64,000 bases of DNA from Xiphydria camelus (GCA_963678675.1 OY783200.1:21838190-21902189), one strand, 5' to 3'. Counted from the stretch's first letter, positions 22,901 through 31,997 are shown. Notes: generated by a model from the sequence alone, not told the origin. Numbers and translations: made by a program.

Positions 22901-25900
22901 TAGACGATAGACTGCCCACTTATCACGGTCGCTTGCTGTACCTGAGCTCGGCCGAGCAGAACGAGTTCTGGAGCGCCCTCCTCGAGAAGGCCTACGCCAA
23001 GCTTCACGGCTCCTACGAGGCCCTGAAAGGCGGCACGACGTGCGAGGCCATGGAGGATTTCACCGGAGGGGTTACGGAAATGTACGAGATGGAGGAGACA
23101 CCGCCGAACCTGTTCGGCATTCTACTGAAAGCCTACGAGAGGAACTCTCTCATGGGTTGCTCCCTCGAGGTAATTCTCCTCTCCTGCGACGACGAAAGTT
23201 TTCTTTCGTCCGTCCTGCGGTAAAAACCCCGTAGTTCCGTATAAAATCCGTTAAAAATTCCATACAATTCCTTACGGAGATATATTCTAATAATACAATA
23301 TGTACTTGAAGCAGCAATCCCTATTGAAAAGATCTATCCGCATATGTGTTGAAACAAATAAAATGAATGCCGTTCTATCGGCAATAACCAATTACATGTA
23401 CCGCGACGCTTTTCTCAGCCCGATCCGAACGTCTTGGAAGCGGAGACGCCGCAGGGACTGATAAGGGGCCACGCCTACAGCATCACCAGGGTCAAGTACG
23501 TCGACATAGCGACCCCGAATCAGATGGGGAAGATCCCGCTTTTGAGACTGCGAAATCCGTGGGGCAACGAGGCCGAGTGGAACGGGCCGTGGAGCGATCA
23601 GTGAGCAAACTCCCATAATTACGTTCGCCGCGCGTCATTACAATCCGGAAGGGCGTCGCGTCCTTTGACACCGGCGCGGCTCGCTATTTTCGACAGATCG
23701 CCCGAGTGGAGGTTCATTCCGGATCACGAGAAGGAAGAGCTGGGTTTAACCTTCGACGTGGACGGCGAGTTTTGGATGTCGTTCCAGGACTTCAAGCAAC
23801 ACTTCACGAGGCTGGAGATCTGCAATTTGAATCCCGATTCGTTGACGGAGGACGATCTCAACGCCGGCAAGAAGAAGTGGGAGATGAGCGTGTTCGAGGG
23901 CGAGTGGGTGCGCGGCGTAACGGCCGGCGGTTGCCGAAACTTTCTCGGTGAGTCTCGTCGCTCGCGCGGCCGTCGGCGCGATTCGATTCTACGATTATCA
24001 TCTCGCAGAGACGTTCTGGCACAACCCGCAGTACCGCGTCACCCTGGAATATCCGGACGAGGGCGACGACAAGTGTACGGTGATCGTCGCCCTCATGCAG
24101 AAGAACAGGAGGGCGCAAAGAAGAATGGGCGCCGATTGTCTGACGATCGGATTTGCCATTTATCACGTACGTTCTCGATCGATCGTCTTGGGGCGTTCGC
24201 ACTATTGGAAGGATAAGAATAAGCATTGCTCCGCGGAGCTATCTAATGGCTTCGCCATCTAGTGACTCAAGCTTCCTTACTATCATTTCCAATATGATCA
24301 GAATCTGAAGATGTCTGAAGGAAACTTAGATATAAGGAAGTGGATCAGGAACGTTTAGTGCTTGCAAATTTGAATGCAGTTGAAGCTGCTGTATTGGTAA
24401 TCCCTATTGAAAAGAGATATGATAGATTCTCTTAGAAAACTTATAAAAAAACCCCATAGAATCCTCACGGGAATTTGGTGTGCTTCTGACACAGCAATTC
24501 CAGATACCCGCTTGTAAAAATCTGAGAGAGATGAATGAGAATGTATTGGATTCTACGTGTGTCTGTAGAAACAAATAAAATCGTTTAACGTTTTCTTAGT
24601 AATTGCGAATAGAACGGCGTGTCTTTACTTTCTTTATACGATTTTACTTGTTTTTGCGGGTAAATAATGAGATTCGGTAAATCCATATTCATCATCTTAG
24701 ATACGCATATTATAGAATATAATGAATTCCTGTCCATTCTTCTCAAACTTTTCTCTCGGATGTCGGGAATCGCTGTGTCCGAAGCACATCATGTGGGCAG
24801 CAGAATCTATGGGACCCCTTCAATAGGGACGGATAATGACGCAAAGAAGACATTTTGAAAAACAGGAAACATTGACTGAGCCATTAGTCGGCTCATTCCT
24901 ATTCTTATTTTTCCAATTGTGCGGAGGTCCTTGCGCGAGAGCCGCGAAATTCCGAGAGAACGAGAGACGTTCAACCCGAGCGATTCGTTCGTCCAACAGC
25001 TGGAGTATCCCGATCGACTACCGAAGCCGTTGGACGTCAACTTCTTCAAGTACAACGCGTCGGTGGCACGATCGCCGTCCTTTATCAATCTGAGGGAGGT
25101 CAGCTGCCGTTTCAAGCTACCGCCGGGGGTGTACTGCATCATACCCAGTACGTTCGATCCCAATGAAGAAGGGGAGTTTCTGCTTCGAATCTTCTCGGAG
25201 AACAAGAACAACTTGGAGTGAGTCTAACGTTGATACTCGAAAACGCGTTCGTGTGGGCTTACACTCCCTTTCTTCTCTTTCTCGTTACAGGGAAAACGAC
25301 GAAGAAGTCGGCATCGGCGAAGTCGACGATAGGGTACGTTTAATCGACGCGTTTTAGCGTGCATGTTAGAGTGCTACCAAAAACTAATATTCAACGATGA
25401 TCGGAGCTCGGCGATGCGCATTGTCTTGCTCAAAGGATCAGACTAAATCTGATTGAAACCTATTCATTTCTTCAATCGGTTGAAATCCGATTTTTGCCTT
25501 AGTACTTTCCTATTTTTGAACTTATTTCTTATTCGAGAAATTTCGACCGTTTTGTATTGGAAAATTCCAACTCCTATTTCGAATGTAAGCGCATGTAAAG
25601 TACATCAGATTTAATATGGCTACTCAGATTCAGTCTCAATCAGAATAACTCGGTATTATCGTATTTCGTTGGATAAAACTAATGCAATGGGAATCAATTA
25701 GATTGATACACTCGCAAATACACCTGAGCAGGCTAAATTCAATGAGAATTAGTTCGTAGGAAATATAAAAACCTGGACAAAAAATATCGTTTTCATAGGA
25801 AATAATAATTCACGTGGAATCGAATGGAAAATACTGTAAAATGAATTAAACGTTACTTTTATTCTGACTATAATTTTCTGCTCAGACCAATTTATTTCTA

Positions 25901-28900
25901 TTTGAAAAACTTAATCGAAAATAGTGTTTGAGTTGGAAACTTCCAGGACAAAAATCGGATTTCTTTAGATTGTTTCGCTGTGAGAGATTTCAATCGGATC
26001 CTTTAAGTAGACGAGTAGTTTGAATGTACCGTAGCATGATTGGGTAACTTCCCCTTAGATGTACACGGAGCAAGTCACCAGCAACTTGTAGTACAAAACA
26101 TCGCACCCGTAGATACGCCGTGATTAATCACTAACACACCGCATGTCTGCGTTGCTTGGCTTTTTTAGGTCGTCAATCGCGACGACGATAATCCCGATGG
26201 TGTGAGGGACGATGTGAGTAAACAAAATCCGGCAAGTAGACACGATCGACTCTCGCACTCTCGATACTTGTCGTATCCGGGGCGCGAGAGTCCATTGGTA
26301 CGTCCAGGGCTCCTATCCGGTTAGATATTAAAAAATAGCGGGTTTTAACGACTACTTGCTTTTAAAAAATGACGAAAAAATGACCAATCTTTACTCGTCA
26401 GAGCATTATGAAGGGATAAGAAGAAGCGATCTAACGGTGTTTGTAATAGATTTGACTTGATTGAAAAAGAAAGACGAATCATTTACAAAATGACCAAATA
26501 GGAGCCCTGTACGTCGGATCCGTGTATCGCGAATCCACGTCCACGTGACTTTTCGAAAGAACGTCGCGCGGTCGATTACTACTAACTCGGGGTTTCCCCT
26601 TCGAATTGCTCGCGCCGCAGGTCCAGCCAGAGCCCGTGGACAAGAACGAGGAGAAGGTGCGGGACTTCTTCAGAAAACTCGCGGGCGACGACCTGGAAGT
26701 GGATTGGATGGAACTGAAGGAGATTCTGGATTATGCGATGCGCAAAGGTAAATATTCTTCTCGAGGGGGGGGGGGGGGGGGGGGATATCGATATCCGGGC
26801 GACGACTCTCCTCGCAGCGTGAGATTATTTTGCGCCAAAAAATGTGCATATTTCGCTTCGACGATCTCCGAGGACGTTTCGTTCGTTCCGCGTTCGCTCA
26901 CGGTACATTACGTTTCATCATCGGCGTCGCCAGTCGAGCAAACTCGTCAGCTTTGTCGCTTTTGCAGTTTGGCCATTTTGGGATTTGCTTTCGAGGTAAA
27001 TGCACAATCGTATCGTATCGTAGTGGCGTGTAGACTTGTGGTTTGGTTTCACGTAAAGTGAAAGCTTTTCGCGACTGGTACCGCTCCGATCGGCTTCGAC
27101 TTTTGACTCGCATCCGATATACACGGTGTCCAGCGATCAGGGAATTTTTGGAAAAGCTGTCATTGTCAGAGAATCGGTCAGGGAGAATAAAGAATTTTCT
27201 AGAATTTCTTGAAGGTACTCAAATTGTATAAATAGCTGGACTTCTAGTCTGTTAAAATTTTGAAGAATTTATATAGAAATCTCTAAAAAAAATTATTTCA
27301 TATATGTATATGTATGTATCTAAGTTATTTCTTGTCCCAAAAAAGGCATTAAGCATTAATATGATTTGACAAAATGAAATTATTTCAATGTTTATTTCTC
27401 CCTCCAGTTGTCATAACCCGTTCAATGAATATTATTTAATTTGTTCATTCGATGAAAAATGATTGATGCGTAACACTTTGTACTAGATCTATACCCGTAG
27501 CAATCAGGGAAATTTATCTACTTCAGACGGGAAAACCTGGAAAAAAGTCAGGGAACTTCATTCTCACGTTTTGCTAGACACCGTGATATAGTCTTTACTC
27601 GCGCAGAAGGAAATGTGACCTTAGAGAAAGCGTTATACCAATTTTGCTCTATAATTGGTAGATATTAACGAGATAATAGCGGTCGAAGCCGTTCGGAAGG
27701 GTACCACGCACTTCACATTCGATAAATACATCATTAACTGCATGGCGAAGAACGCGAATTCTGTTGCTTTGCTTCCTACAAATCGTATCGCTAATAACGT
27801 GGCTGTTGTGATTATGTTGCGTACGTGATCGATTTTTTTGGAAGACGCGCGCGTCGCTTCGCGTCTTCGGGTTTCTGAAGGATTTTATATGAATCTATGG
27901 GTTCCTTATACCACAGGATAAAGAAAAAGGAGGGAAAAAGAGAGAGAGAGCCATATATCTTTACCGTCCTAGTTTGAATCACGTACGCAACGAACGCATA
28001 AATACATTTGGGTCGCTGATCGTTTCATCAAGGTTCGACCGAACCTTGGACGATCCATAACTCGTGTGTCTTTCGGTTGTCGCGAGTCGCAATTAACTTT
28101 TTAACGCTCGTCCTTATCGAGTTCCAAAAATCGACTCGTTTGTATCTTTCGCTATCGGACGGCTATCCGGCTTTCCCGCTGAAGCCCGACGATTTTTGAT
28201 TCGCGTTGACAAACTATCAAAGCTCTCTCGACATATCCCTGTTGAAAAGATCCCGTAGATTCCCGTAGACAATTTCTATGGGAATCTGATGTGCTTCTGA
28301 CACAGCAATTCCAGATATCCGTTAGAAAAGTTTGAGAAAGATGAATAAGATTGCATTGGATTCTATGTGTATCTCAGATGATGAATAGGGATTTACCGAA
28401 TTTTGTATGTATTCGTAAAAACAAGTTAAAAATCCCATAAAGATAATACAGACCTGTACACGCCGTTCTATTTGTAATTACTAATAGAACCTTACAAGAT
28501 TTTATTTGTTTCTACAGATACACATAGAACCTAATACATTTTTATTCATCCCTCTCAAGGGGGGTCTTTTCATTCTAGGCATTTTTTGAAGATAGCTCAT
28601 AGGAATTTTCCAGGTGATAGTCATACCGATTGATCAGCGGAAAATTGCTGAATCAGTTTATTTAATGTCATCCGATAAACATTGAAGTTTCATTGAGCAG
28701 CCACATTTATTGAACTAGTGTTTCATGAAAAAAATTTAATATTTCCTAAAAGTAAAAAAATTCGAAAATACACCATGTGTCACACGGACTGTAATAACTC
28801 CATGCAGAAAGCAGGGAGGAAATTGCATTGAATTCAGCTGAATAATTTCAAAGTCGCTACCGCGCTCGAGCTTATAATTTAAATTAATTAAATAATAATA

Positions 28901-30468
28901 ATCATCATTATTATATTATTCCTCCAGCATCGTATAGCTGCTTTCTGCCAATAAATTGTTCGACTATCTGACCAAGAAAACTGCGCGGTGGCGTCCTAGA
29001 AATAATCAAATAGGTTCGATTAAAATTCATTAAAATGTACAAAAATAAGTATAAAAAGAAATATAACGGTCCTACTAAATTATACCAATTTTGCCAACTT
29101 CCAACAATATTAAAATACGGCCCTTTTACATTTTTATAAGTGGGTATTCGGAATTACCGTGTCAAAAGCAAATCAAATCGCCATACGGATTCTACGGCAT
29201 TTTTACAAGATTTCTACGAGAATCTATATTTTCTCAATTGGGATATTTTTTATCGACGAAAGGGCAGAATCGGCGAGAGTAGTGTTTAAAATCTCTCGTA
29301 CGACCCGAATGCACGTATGTCAAAAGTTTAGCTAACGTGTAGCTGTATGTTACGGCTAGAGCTGCCATCGTCGGTTCGACGTAGCGAGGCTCTTGCCCCC
29401 GAAACACCGCGAGGGGATGGTTCTCTGGTCGACACTGTCATCTCTCTGCTGTGTGGAGTTGTTTGCAATAACGAACAATACGATAAACCCGTAGGTAAGG
29501 CACCGCCGCGGCGTCACCACCCTCTATAACACTGCTTCGAACGAATACGCAATACCGCGCGAAAGAATCTCGCGTCGCCGTCCTTCATCCGATGATATCA
29601 TTCGCCCGTCTCACATCCGCAGCGCGAAATGTACCGTGCACGCGATCGTCGACGGACCGCGAGAAGTCGACGTCTAATGAGATTCGTTCGCTTCAGAAAC
29701 GCGCAACGAGGGATTCAGCAAAGACATTTGCCGTAGCATGGTCGCTATGCTGGACGTGGATCATTCGGGTAAATTGGGATTCGAGGAGTTCAAAATGCTG
29801 TGGAACGACGTCAGGAATTGGAGGGTGAGCGTGGCTCGTGGAGCGTGGTATTCTGTGGCAAACAATCCATAGATCCATATAAAATCCTTTGGAAATATCG
29901 TACAATTCCTTAGAGAGATATGAGGTGTGTTTGAAACAGTAAGTTAAGGTAGCCACCCATTGAATTGCTGTTTCAAACGCACATAATTTTTCCATAAGGA
30001 ATTGTGTGGGATTCCTGCAGGATTATATAAGGATCTAGGGTTTTCTTTTTCAACAGGGCCGAGATTAAAATTCGTCTCGTTGCAGGCCGTCTTTAAATTA
30101 TACGACAAGGACGGATCGGGATACTTGAGTGCCTTCGAATTGAGGCAAGCCTTGAACAGCGCGGGGTACCGCCTCAACAATCACATACTCAACATTTTGG
30201 TACATCGCTACGGGACCAAGGAAGGAACGATAACGTTCGACGATTACATCATGTGCGCGGTTCGACTCAAGACCATGATCGGTGAGCTCGTTGTTATGGG
30301 TTTGCCGGACTTCCGTACGCGGCGATCGAATCGATTTTGATTTTCCGTTCCGTTCACCCGACGATGTCTTGCTTTCGTTTAGATATCTTCAGGGAAAGAG
30401 ATCCGGACAATACGAATGCCGCGACGTTCACCATGGAGGAGTGGGTGGAGAAGACGCTCTACTCGTAA
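7914..30468 (+). CDS. CalpA: Classical calpain, CalpA-like calcium-dependent cysteine protease
   Basis: Calcium-activated cytosolic cysteine protease. Common exons: 21546-21722, 21821-22008, 22866-23169, 23419-23600, 23697-23947, 24009-24166, 25000-25217, 25291-25333, 26169-26213, 26621-26747, 29360-29494, 29697-29824, 30086-30281, 30383-30468 (TAA). All phases agree. Three N-terminal options feed exon 21546: 7914-7993 plus 8877-9009, or 13466-13549, or 18363-18515, giving about 816, 773 or 796 residues. In the 796-residue form the order is protease core (52-334), C2-like/CBSW domain (335-558), linker, and penta-EF-hand (574-796). The catalytic triad is complete: Cys136 (GDCW), His292 (GHAY), Asn320 (NPWG). 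The hydrophobic insert in the calcium-binding domain resembles Drosophila CalpA, hence the symbol; strict orthology is not proven. Confidence 0.94.
8128..8650. repeat. Adjacent family 2 and family 3 elements
   Basis: Family 2 (about 8128-8322) has inverted ends like ACTTGCTCGC and GTGAATAAGTTTAGCC, with ACTTCAATCACTATTATCTC inside. Family 3 (about 8336-8650) is AT-rich, with ends ggaaaaga and its inverse. Other family 2 copies: 6025-6217, 17628-17831 and a truncated 53563-53655. Confidence 0.6.
8877..9009 (+). CDS. CalpA: Calpain alternative N-terminal exon A2
   Basis: A good acceptor (cgtccttctcacag) opens this exon. It encodes [18 protein letters not shown] and then a Gly/Ser-rich piece, and ends VVFQ in phase 0 before gttaaa, a weak donor. 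It sits between AT-rich repeat DNA and a family 1 element beginning near 9065, so its preserved reading frame stands out. Its incoming phase matches exon A1. Confidence 0.55.
9065..9520. repeat. Family 1 element, near complete
   Basis: Starts CCCTATTGAAAAGATCCC and ends TACTTTTTCAATTTAGGG, forming terminal inverted repeats. Its start is 55 nt after calpain exon A2. Confidence 0.75.
10022..10400. repeat. Family 1 element
   Basis: Starts GAAAAGATTCCATAG and ends TTTTTTCAATAGGA, with the family's internal GACACAGC and GCTGTGTC blocks. Confidence 0.7.
10643..11735. repeat. Family 1 element split by a 690-bp element
   Basis: Family 1 halves at 10643-10898 and 11595-11735 are separated by an element (10900-11591) rich in CACTA/TAGTG words with inverted ends AAAAAACTACTGGTGC and CACTAGTAGTTTTTTT. 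A family 1 copy elsewhere (28233) shows the uninterrupted target sequence. Confidence 0.7.
12026..12513. repeat. Mariner-like MITE with TIR CAGGGTGAT and a central G20
   Basis: Ends read CAGGGTGATCCAGAACTCG and its inverse GAGTTTCTGAATCACCCTG. The arms run about 150-190 nt and enclose a 20-nt G run at 12201-12220. TA-like flanks suit the Tc1/mariner group; no transposase frame is present. Confidence 0.65.
12514..13051. other. GC-rich intron or intergenic stretch without a called gene
   Basis: CpG-rich DNA with open frames on both strands, an A run near 12770-12780 and an 11-nt G run at 12933-12943. Nothing else is supported. Confidence 0.3.
13052..13456. repeat. Fold-back MITE directly upstream of calpain exon B
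   Basis: Left end GACGTTAACGAGGTGGTTTG at 13052 is matched by its inverse at the right end (13456). About 105 nt of each arm match, with further shorter inverted repeats inside (GTCGGTTTGGAAC and its inverse). It has no coding capacity. TTAA occurs within both ends, so the target duplication is uncertain. Confidence 0.75.
13466..13549 (+). CDS. CalpA: Calpain alternative first exon B
   Basis: The ATG at 13466 opens 28 codons ([19 protein letters not shown] and on) ending in phase 0 before gtgagt, and so can join core exon 21546. The ATG lies only 9 nt after the end of a 405-bp fold-back element (13052-13456), so the 5' leader and perhaps the promoter would come from that element. It could instead be a chance ORF with a chance donor. 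Confidence 0.45.
14112..15791. repeat. 1.7-kb fold-back element containing a second fold-back
   Basis: Outer arms about 14112-14476 and 15430-15791 are inverted copies (for example TTAACAAAACTGATTTTGG). Inside, an independent element at about 14725-15276 has arms of about 260 nt (AGATTCTGGTGCCCC and its inverse). The DNA between arms (14480-14720 and 15280-15430) includes a short acidic reading frame ([20 protein letters not shown]) that may be a relic of the outer element's protein. Confidence 0.7.
16474..16552 (-). tRNA. tRNA-like sequence with intact Pol III A and B boxes (probable pseudogene or SINE head)
   Basis: On the - strand, TGGCGCAATTGG matches the A-box consensus and GGTTCGAGTCC the B box. 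The acceptor stem is imperfect (about 5 of 7 pairs), and the T stem has 4 of 5 pairs. GAATG..CGTTC (16515-16531) can form an anticodon-like stem with AGA in the loop but lacks U33; the next hairpin could be a class II variable arm (serine-type), or else an anticodon arm reading CUA. Because pairing is degenerate, a tRNA-derived repeat or pseudogene is more likely than a working tRNA. A CT repeat and T run follow in its transcription direction (to about 16386). Confidence 0.5.
17152..17213. repeat. Direct repeat of a 21-bp unit containing a perfect palindrome
   Basis: Two copies of a unit containing CTCCGATCGGAGCCGGCGGC lie about 41 nt apart. Each contains the palindrome CTCCGATCGGAG. Just upstream, near 17050-17090, TTTAGATCTAAAT also repeats. 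Possible subterminal repeats of a transposon end. Confidence 0.5.
17946..18362 (+). promoter_or_regulatory. GC-rich unique sequence upstream of calpain exon C
   Basis: This is a CpG-rich stretch without recognisable repeat DNA, between the end of a family 1 element and the ATG of exon C. It is a plausible promoter and 5' UTR. No TATA box or clear initiator was seen. Confidence 0.3.
18363..18515 (+). CDS. CalpA: Calpain alternative first exon C
   Basis: The ATG at 18363 opens 51 codons, starting [16 protein letters not shown], rich in Tyr and Gly as in N-termini of insect calpains. It ends in phase 0 before gtaggt, and its end (LPSLFNIKV) reads naturally into the LGEKGSG start of exon 21546. 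The open frame continues past the donor to 18983, but that extension runs into a transposon and is not coding. This is the best supported of the three starts because it is nearest to the core and least disturbed by repeats. Confidence 0.7.
18820..19695. mobile_element. Tc1/mariner-type element with about 330-bp terminal inverted repeats
   Basis: Left end CAGGGTGACATTTTGAAAAC and the inverse right end GTTTTCAAAATGTCACCCTG are each flanked by TA. The arms run about 18820-19148 and 19370-19695. The core of about 220 bp encodes the C-terminal piece of a DDE transposase. It is internally deleted and non-autonomous. It sits in the intron after calpain exon C. Confidence 0.8.
19182..19373 (+). pseudogene. 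Mariner-like transposase, C-terminal remnant
   Basis: An open run of 63 codons reads [16 protein letters not shown] and continues to a stop at 19371. The pattern SPDL(T/A)P.D(F/Y).L(W/F) is the last catalytic motif of mariner-type transposases, the Asp before FFLW being the third catalytic acid. The N-terminal domain and the first two catalytic residues are missing, so it cannot be active. Confidence 0.75.
19955..20790. repeat. Two adjacent family 1 elements
   Basis: Starts near 19955 (CTGTTAAAAAAATATAG). A first copy ends near 20290 and a second runs to about 20790, with the ACACAGCAATT and GGAATTGCT landmarks in both. Both are in the intron between exon C and the calpain core. Confidence 0.6.
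21037..21042 (+). promoter_or_regulatory. Possible initiator (TCAGTT) before an ORF starting at 21095
   Basis: TCAGTT matches the arthropod initiator pattern TCAKTY. An ATG at 21095 opens a 152-codon frame that runs up to the acceptor of calpain core exon 21546. This could be a fourth calpain start, but no convincing phase-0 donor was found, so no exon is called. Confidence 0.22.
21546..23600 (+). CDS. CalpA: Calpain protease-core exons (PC1 and PC2)
   Basis: Four exons (21546-21722, 21821-22008, 22866-23169, 23419-23600) encode the papain-like core. Cys136 is the TGC at 21896-21898 within [12 protein letters not shown]. His292 is at 23470-23472 in RGHAYSIT. Asn320 is in [10 protein letters not shown]. 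The first intron is 98 nt. The second (22009-22865) holds two family 1 elements, and the third (23170-23418) holds a fragment of one. The coding frame is intact throughout. Confidence 0.95.
22021..22835. repeat. Two family 1 elements inside a calpain core intron
   Basis: Copies at about 22021-22445 and 22445-22835 fill almost all of intron 22009-22865. The first begins about 12 nt after the donor and the last ends about 30 nt before the acceptor. Confidence 0.65.
23255..23400. repeat. Family 1 fragment in a calpain intron
   Basis: Family blocks including CCCTATTGAAAAGATC lie inside intron 23170-23418 and end close to the acceptor. Confidence 0.5.
23697..25333 (+). CDS. CalpA: Calpain C2-like (CBSW) domain exons
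   Basis: Exons 23697-23947, 24009-24166, 25000-25217 and 25291-25333 encode the C2-like domain. Signature stretches are [46 protein letters not shown] and [10 protein letters not shown], all typical of insect classical calpains. Introns are 61, 833 and 73 nt; the 833-nt one contains a complete family 1 element (24401-24830). Confidence 0.95.
24401..24830. repeat. Family 1 element, near complete
   Basis: Starts CCCTATTGAAAAGAG and ends CTTCAATAGGG, in calpain intron 24167-24999. Confidence 0.75.
25432..26004. repeat. 573-bp inverted-repeat element with ends AAAGGATC
   Basis: AAAGGATCAGACTAAATCTG at the left and TTTCAATCGGATCCTTT at the right form imperfect inverted ends. It lies in calpain intron 25334-26168 and has no coding frame. 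Confidence 0.5.
26169..26213 (+). CDS. CalpA: Calpain micro-exon (15 codons), possible cassette
   Basis: A 45-nt exon with acceptor ttttttag and donor gtgagt, phase 0 on both sides. It encodes an acidic linker ([15 protein letters not shown]) between the C2-like and EF-hand domains. Because it is a multiple of three in phase 0, skipping would keep the frame. Long introns with mobile elements flank it. Confidence 0.6.
26306..26508. mobile_element. hAT-like MITE with near-perfect 8-bp target duplication
   Basis: Ends AGGGCTCCTAT and ATAGGAGCCCT are inverted. The flanks read GTACGTCC on the left and GTACGTCG on the right, an 8-bp duplication with one mismatch, the size made by hAT transposases. 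It is 203 bp, non-coding, in calpain intron 26214-26620. Confidence 0.65.
26621..26747 (+). CDS. CalpA: Calpain exon for the start of the penta-EF-hand domain
   Basis: This exon encodes [20 protein letters not shown] and then [15 protein letters not shown], the first EF-hand region of the calcium-binding domain with its atypical loop. It ends after the first base of a codon before gtaaat. A run of 20 G begins 18 nt into the intron. Confidence 0.93.
26765..26784 (+). promoter_or_regulatory. G20 tract just downstream of a calpain 5' splice site
   Basis: Twenty consecutive G bases start 18 nt after the exon end at 26747. G runs near 5' splice sites are known intronic splicing enhancers (hnRNP F/H sites) and can form G-quadruplexes. 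A role here is inference. The exact length could also be an assembly artefact. Confidence 0.35.
27122..27585. repeat. 464-bp MITE with ends CACGGTGTC
   Basis: Left CACGGTGTCCAGC and right GCTAGACACCGTG are inverted. It contains CAGGGAA-type internal repeats also seen near 34760-34800. It is in the calpain intron between exons 26621-26747 and 29360-29494. Confidence 0.6.
27586..28232. other. Intron stretch, no feature called
   Basis: Mixed sequence with part of a family 2-like block (GAGATAATAGCG near 27675). No exon or element borders could be defined. Confidence 0.3.
28233..29255. repeat. Family 1 element interrupted by a family 5 element
   Basis: Family 1 at 28233-28556 and about 29125-29255, split by a family 5 element (28557-29124). 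Family 5 starts AAGGGGGGTCTTTTC and ends AAAATACGGCCCTT. Confidence 0.65.
29360..29494 (+). CDS. CalpA: Calpain hydrophobic cassette exon (45 codons)
   Basis: Acceptor ggctag, donor gtaagg, phase 1 on both sides, length 135 nt, so skipping keeps the frame. It encodes a Pro/Arg-rich piece and then [15 protein letters not shown], a strongly hydrophobic run within the EF-hand domain. Drosophila CalpA has a hydrophobic insertion at the equivalent place, between the first EF-hand and [13 protein letters not shown], and a variant lacking it is known. This supports both the call and alternative use. Downstream is a 202-nt intron. Confidence 0.72.
   Translation, partial: SCHRRFDVARLLPPKHREGMVLWSTLSSLCCVELFAITNNTINP
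29697..30468 (+). CDS. CalpA: Calpain EF-hand exons and C-terminus
   Basis: Exons 29697-29824, 30086-30281 and 30383-30468. Calcium-binding loops are visible: [12 protein letters not shown] and [12 protein letters not shown], both with canonical acidic positions, then [20 protein letters not shown]. The protein ends [12 protein letters not shown], the usual CalpA-type ending, with TAA at 30466-30468. The 261-nt intron 29825-30085 is nearly filled by a family 1 fragment that ends about 30 nt before the acceptor. Confidence 0.95.
29860..30055. repeat. Family 1-group fragment filling a calpain intron
   Basis: Contains TTTGAAACAGTAAG and the inverse GAATTGCTGTTTCAAAC, a close relative of family 1, and ends about 30 nt before the acceptor at 30085. 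Confidence 0.5.
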
Positions 30469-31953
30469 CAAGGGGCGAGAACCGCGAGTCGCGTATTAAC
30501 CCATAACTACTATTCAATTTTCAACCGTAATACTAAACCAGATCGCAGAAGCGGTACGTTAACCAGTCCCGGTGCATTTTACGCGACGAGTTCATTACTC
30601 GAAATCGTACGCACGCGATTCGTCGAAATGCGAAGATGTCGATCCGAGTTCTCATCGCGAGATCTCTGTAATTTTTGAGAATTGGTATTTCAAGTTCTAT
30701 CATGATTGCCTACTCGCGAGCGGTAATTAGGACGAGCCGTTGATGTGTTTAGGGCGAAAGCATTCGGTCCACATCGCATATCGTCGTGAAACTGAGCGAA
30801 AGTGATGAAGTTAAAATTTTGTACTTATCAAAACGACGATATTTATGATAGATTAAACGTCGTTCCAACATTGGCTTGCTTTCGGTCGACTCCGCGAAAT
30901 CCTAACTCCCTCTCTTCCTTCTTTAAAAAAAACACCACAGATCCTTCTAAAATCCCATAGGAATCCCACACAATTCCTTATGGAAGCATGACGTGTATAT
31001 TAAACTTTGTGGGACTAAGTTAAATCAATTCTACGAAAAAAAAAAGTTAAATCTATCAAGTTTAATCGAGTTCAACGGCGGATTTTAAGAATGCGAACTA
31101 TTTTAGTGATCCATCGCTCCTCCTGGAGCCTTGAAAAAACCTGTTGAAAAGATTCCATAGATTCCCACAGACAATTTCTATGGGAGTCTCTGCTGTGCTT
31201 CGGACACAGCAATTCCAGATATCTATTAGAAAAGTTTGAGAAGGACGAATACAGGGTTCCCACTTGGTCATTCTTTAAATGATTGGTCATTTTTTTCAAT
31301 TGAGTCGGTAGAAAATCATTTTTACTTTTAAGTCATTAAAAGTCATTGCTCTTAAGTTTTCGTCCTATAATTCGTCGAGTAATTTCATGATACCTTCTCG
31401 CCGCTAAAACGCTGCAATAATTCACGTGAATTCTCGGTAACTTTTTTAATAATTGTGACTTCTCGCGAATATTATTTGCGATGCGAAAACGAGTGAAGGG
31501 ATATTCAGGGAAACTCCCGGAAGTTCCGTTCGCGAAACCCGCGTGAAAATACGAAAAATCTCAATGTTCGAATGCTTCGATCAATCGAGCTTCGTCGAAA
31601 ATCCGCGGCCAATTTCACGCGGTTCGAAACTTACCCAAACGTCTCGCACCGAGCTCGTCTACGTTTCTCGTAAAATTCGGCGTCCTCGAGACGTCGGCAG
31701 CACCGATTTAACCTTCCCGATCGATACTCGACACACGATGAAGCGGTTCCGCGACGGCGAGACTCCGGAGAAACTCGAAAATTCGTTATTTATGCGTGAG
31801 CGACGCGAAAACATCCCGTCGCCATCGCGGTCATCGGACATTTGAAAAGTTCTGCGCCGATCGCGCGAGTTTCGATATATCGGAGGGGGCGCGTTTCCGG
31901 TTCGCGAAGAAGCTTAAATGGGTGGCGCGAAACGACGCGACGTGCGCTTCCAA
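30469..31953. other. Intergenic region between calpain and SZT2
   Basis: Contains the calpain 3' UTR (no perfect AATAAA was found near the stop), family 1 fragments at about 30925-31005 and 31139-31250, a family 6 piece at about 31010-31110, and a family 7 copy at 31252-31445. The rest looks unique. ORFs here lack coding features. Confidence 0.5.
31252..31445. repeat. Family 7 (hAT-like end) copy
   Basis: Starts CAGGGTTCCCACTTGGTCAT and shares more than 150 nt of similarity with 36602-36785. The CAGGG end suits the hAT group. Confidence 0.55.
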
Positions 31954-31997
31954 CCAATCACAGAGCACCCGTTCCTTTGGTTCCTCTCTCTCATTGG
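31954..31997 (+). promoter_or_regulatory. Paired CCAAT / ATTGG boxes upstream of SZT2
   Basis: CCAAT at 31954-31958 and the inverted form ATTGG at 31993-31997 lie about 400-450 nt upstream of the SZT2 ATG in CpG-rich sequence. They are candidate NF-Y sites of a housekeeping promoter. No TATA box is visible. Confidence 0.35.
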
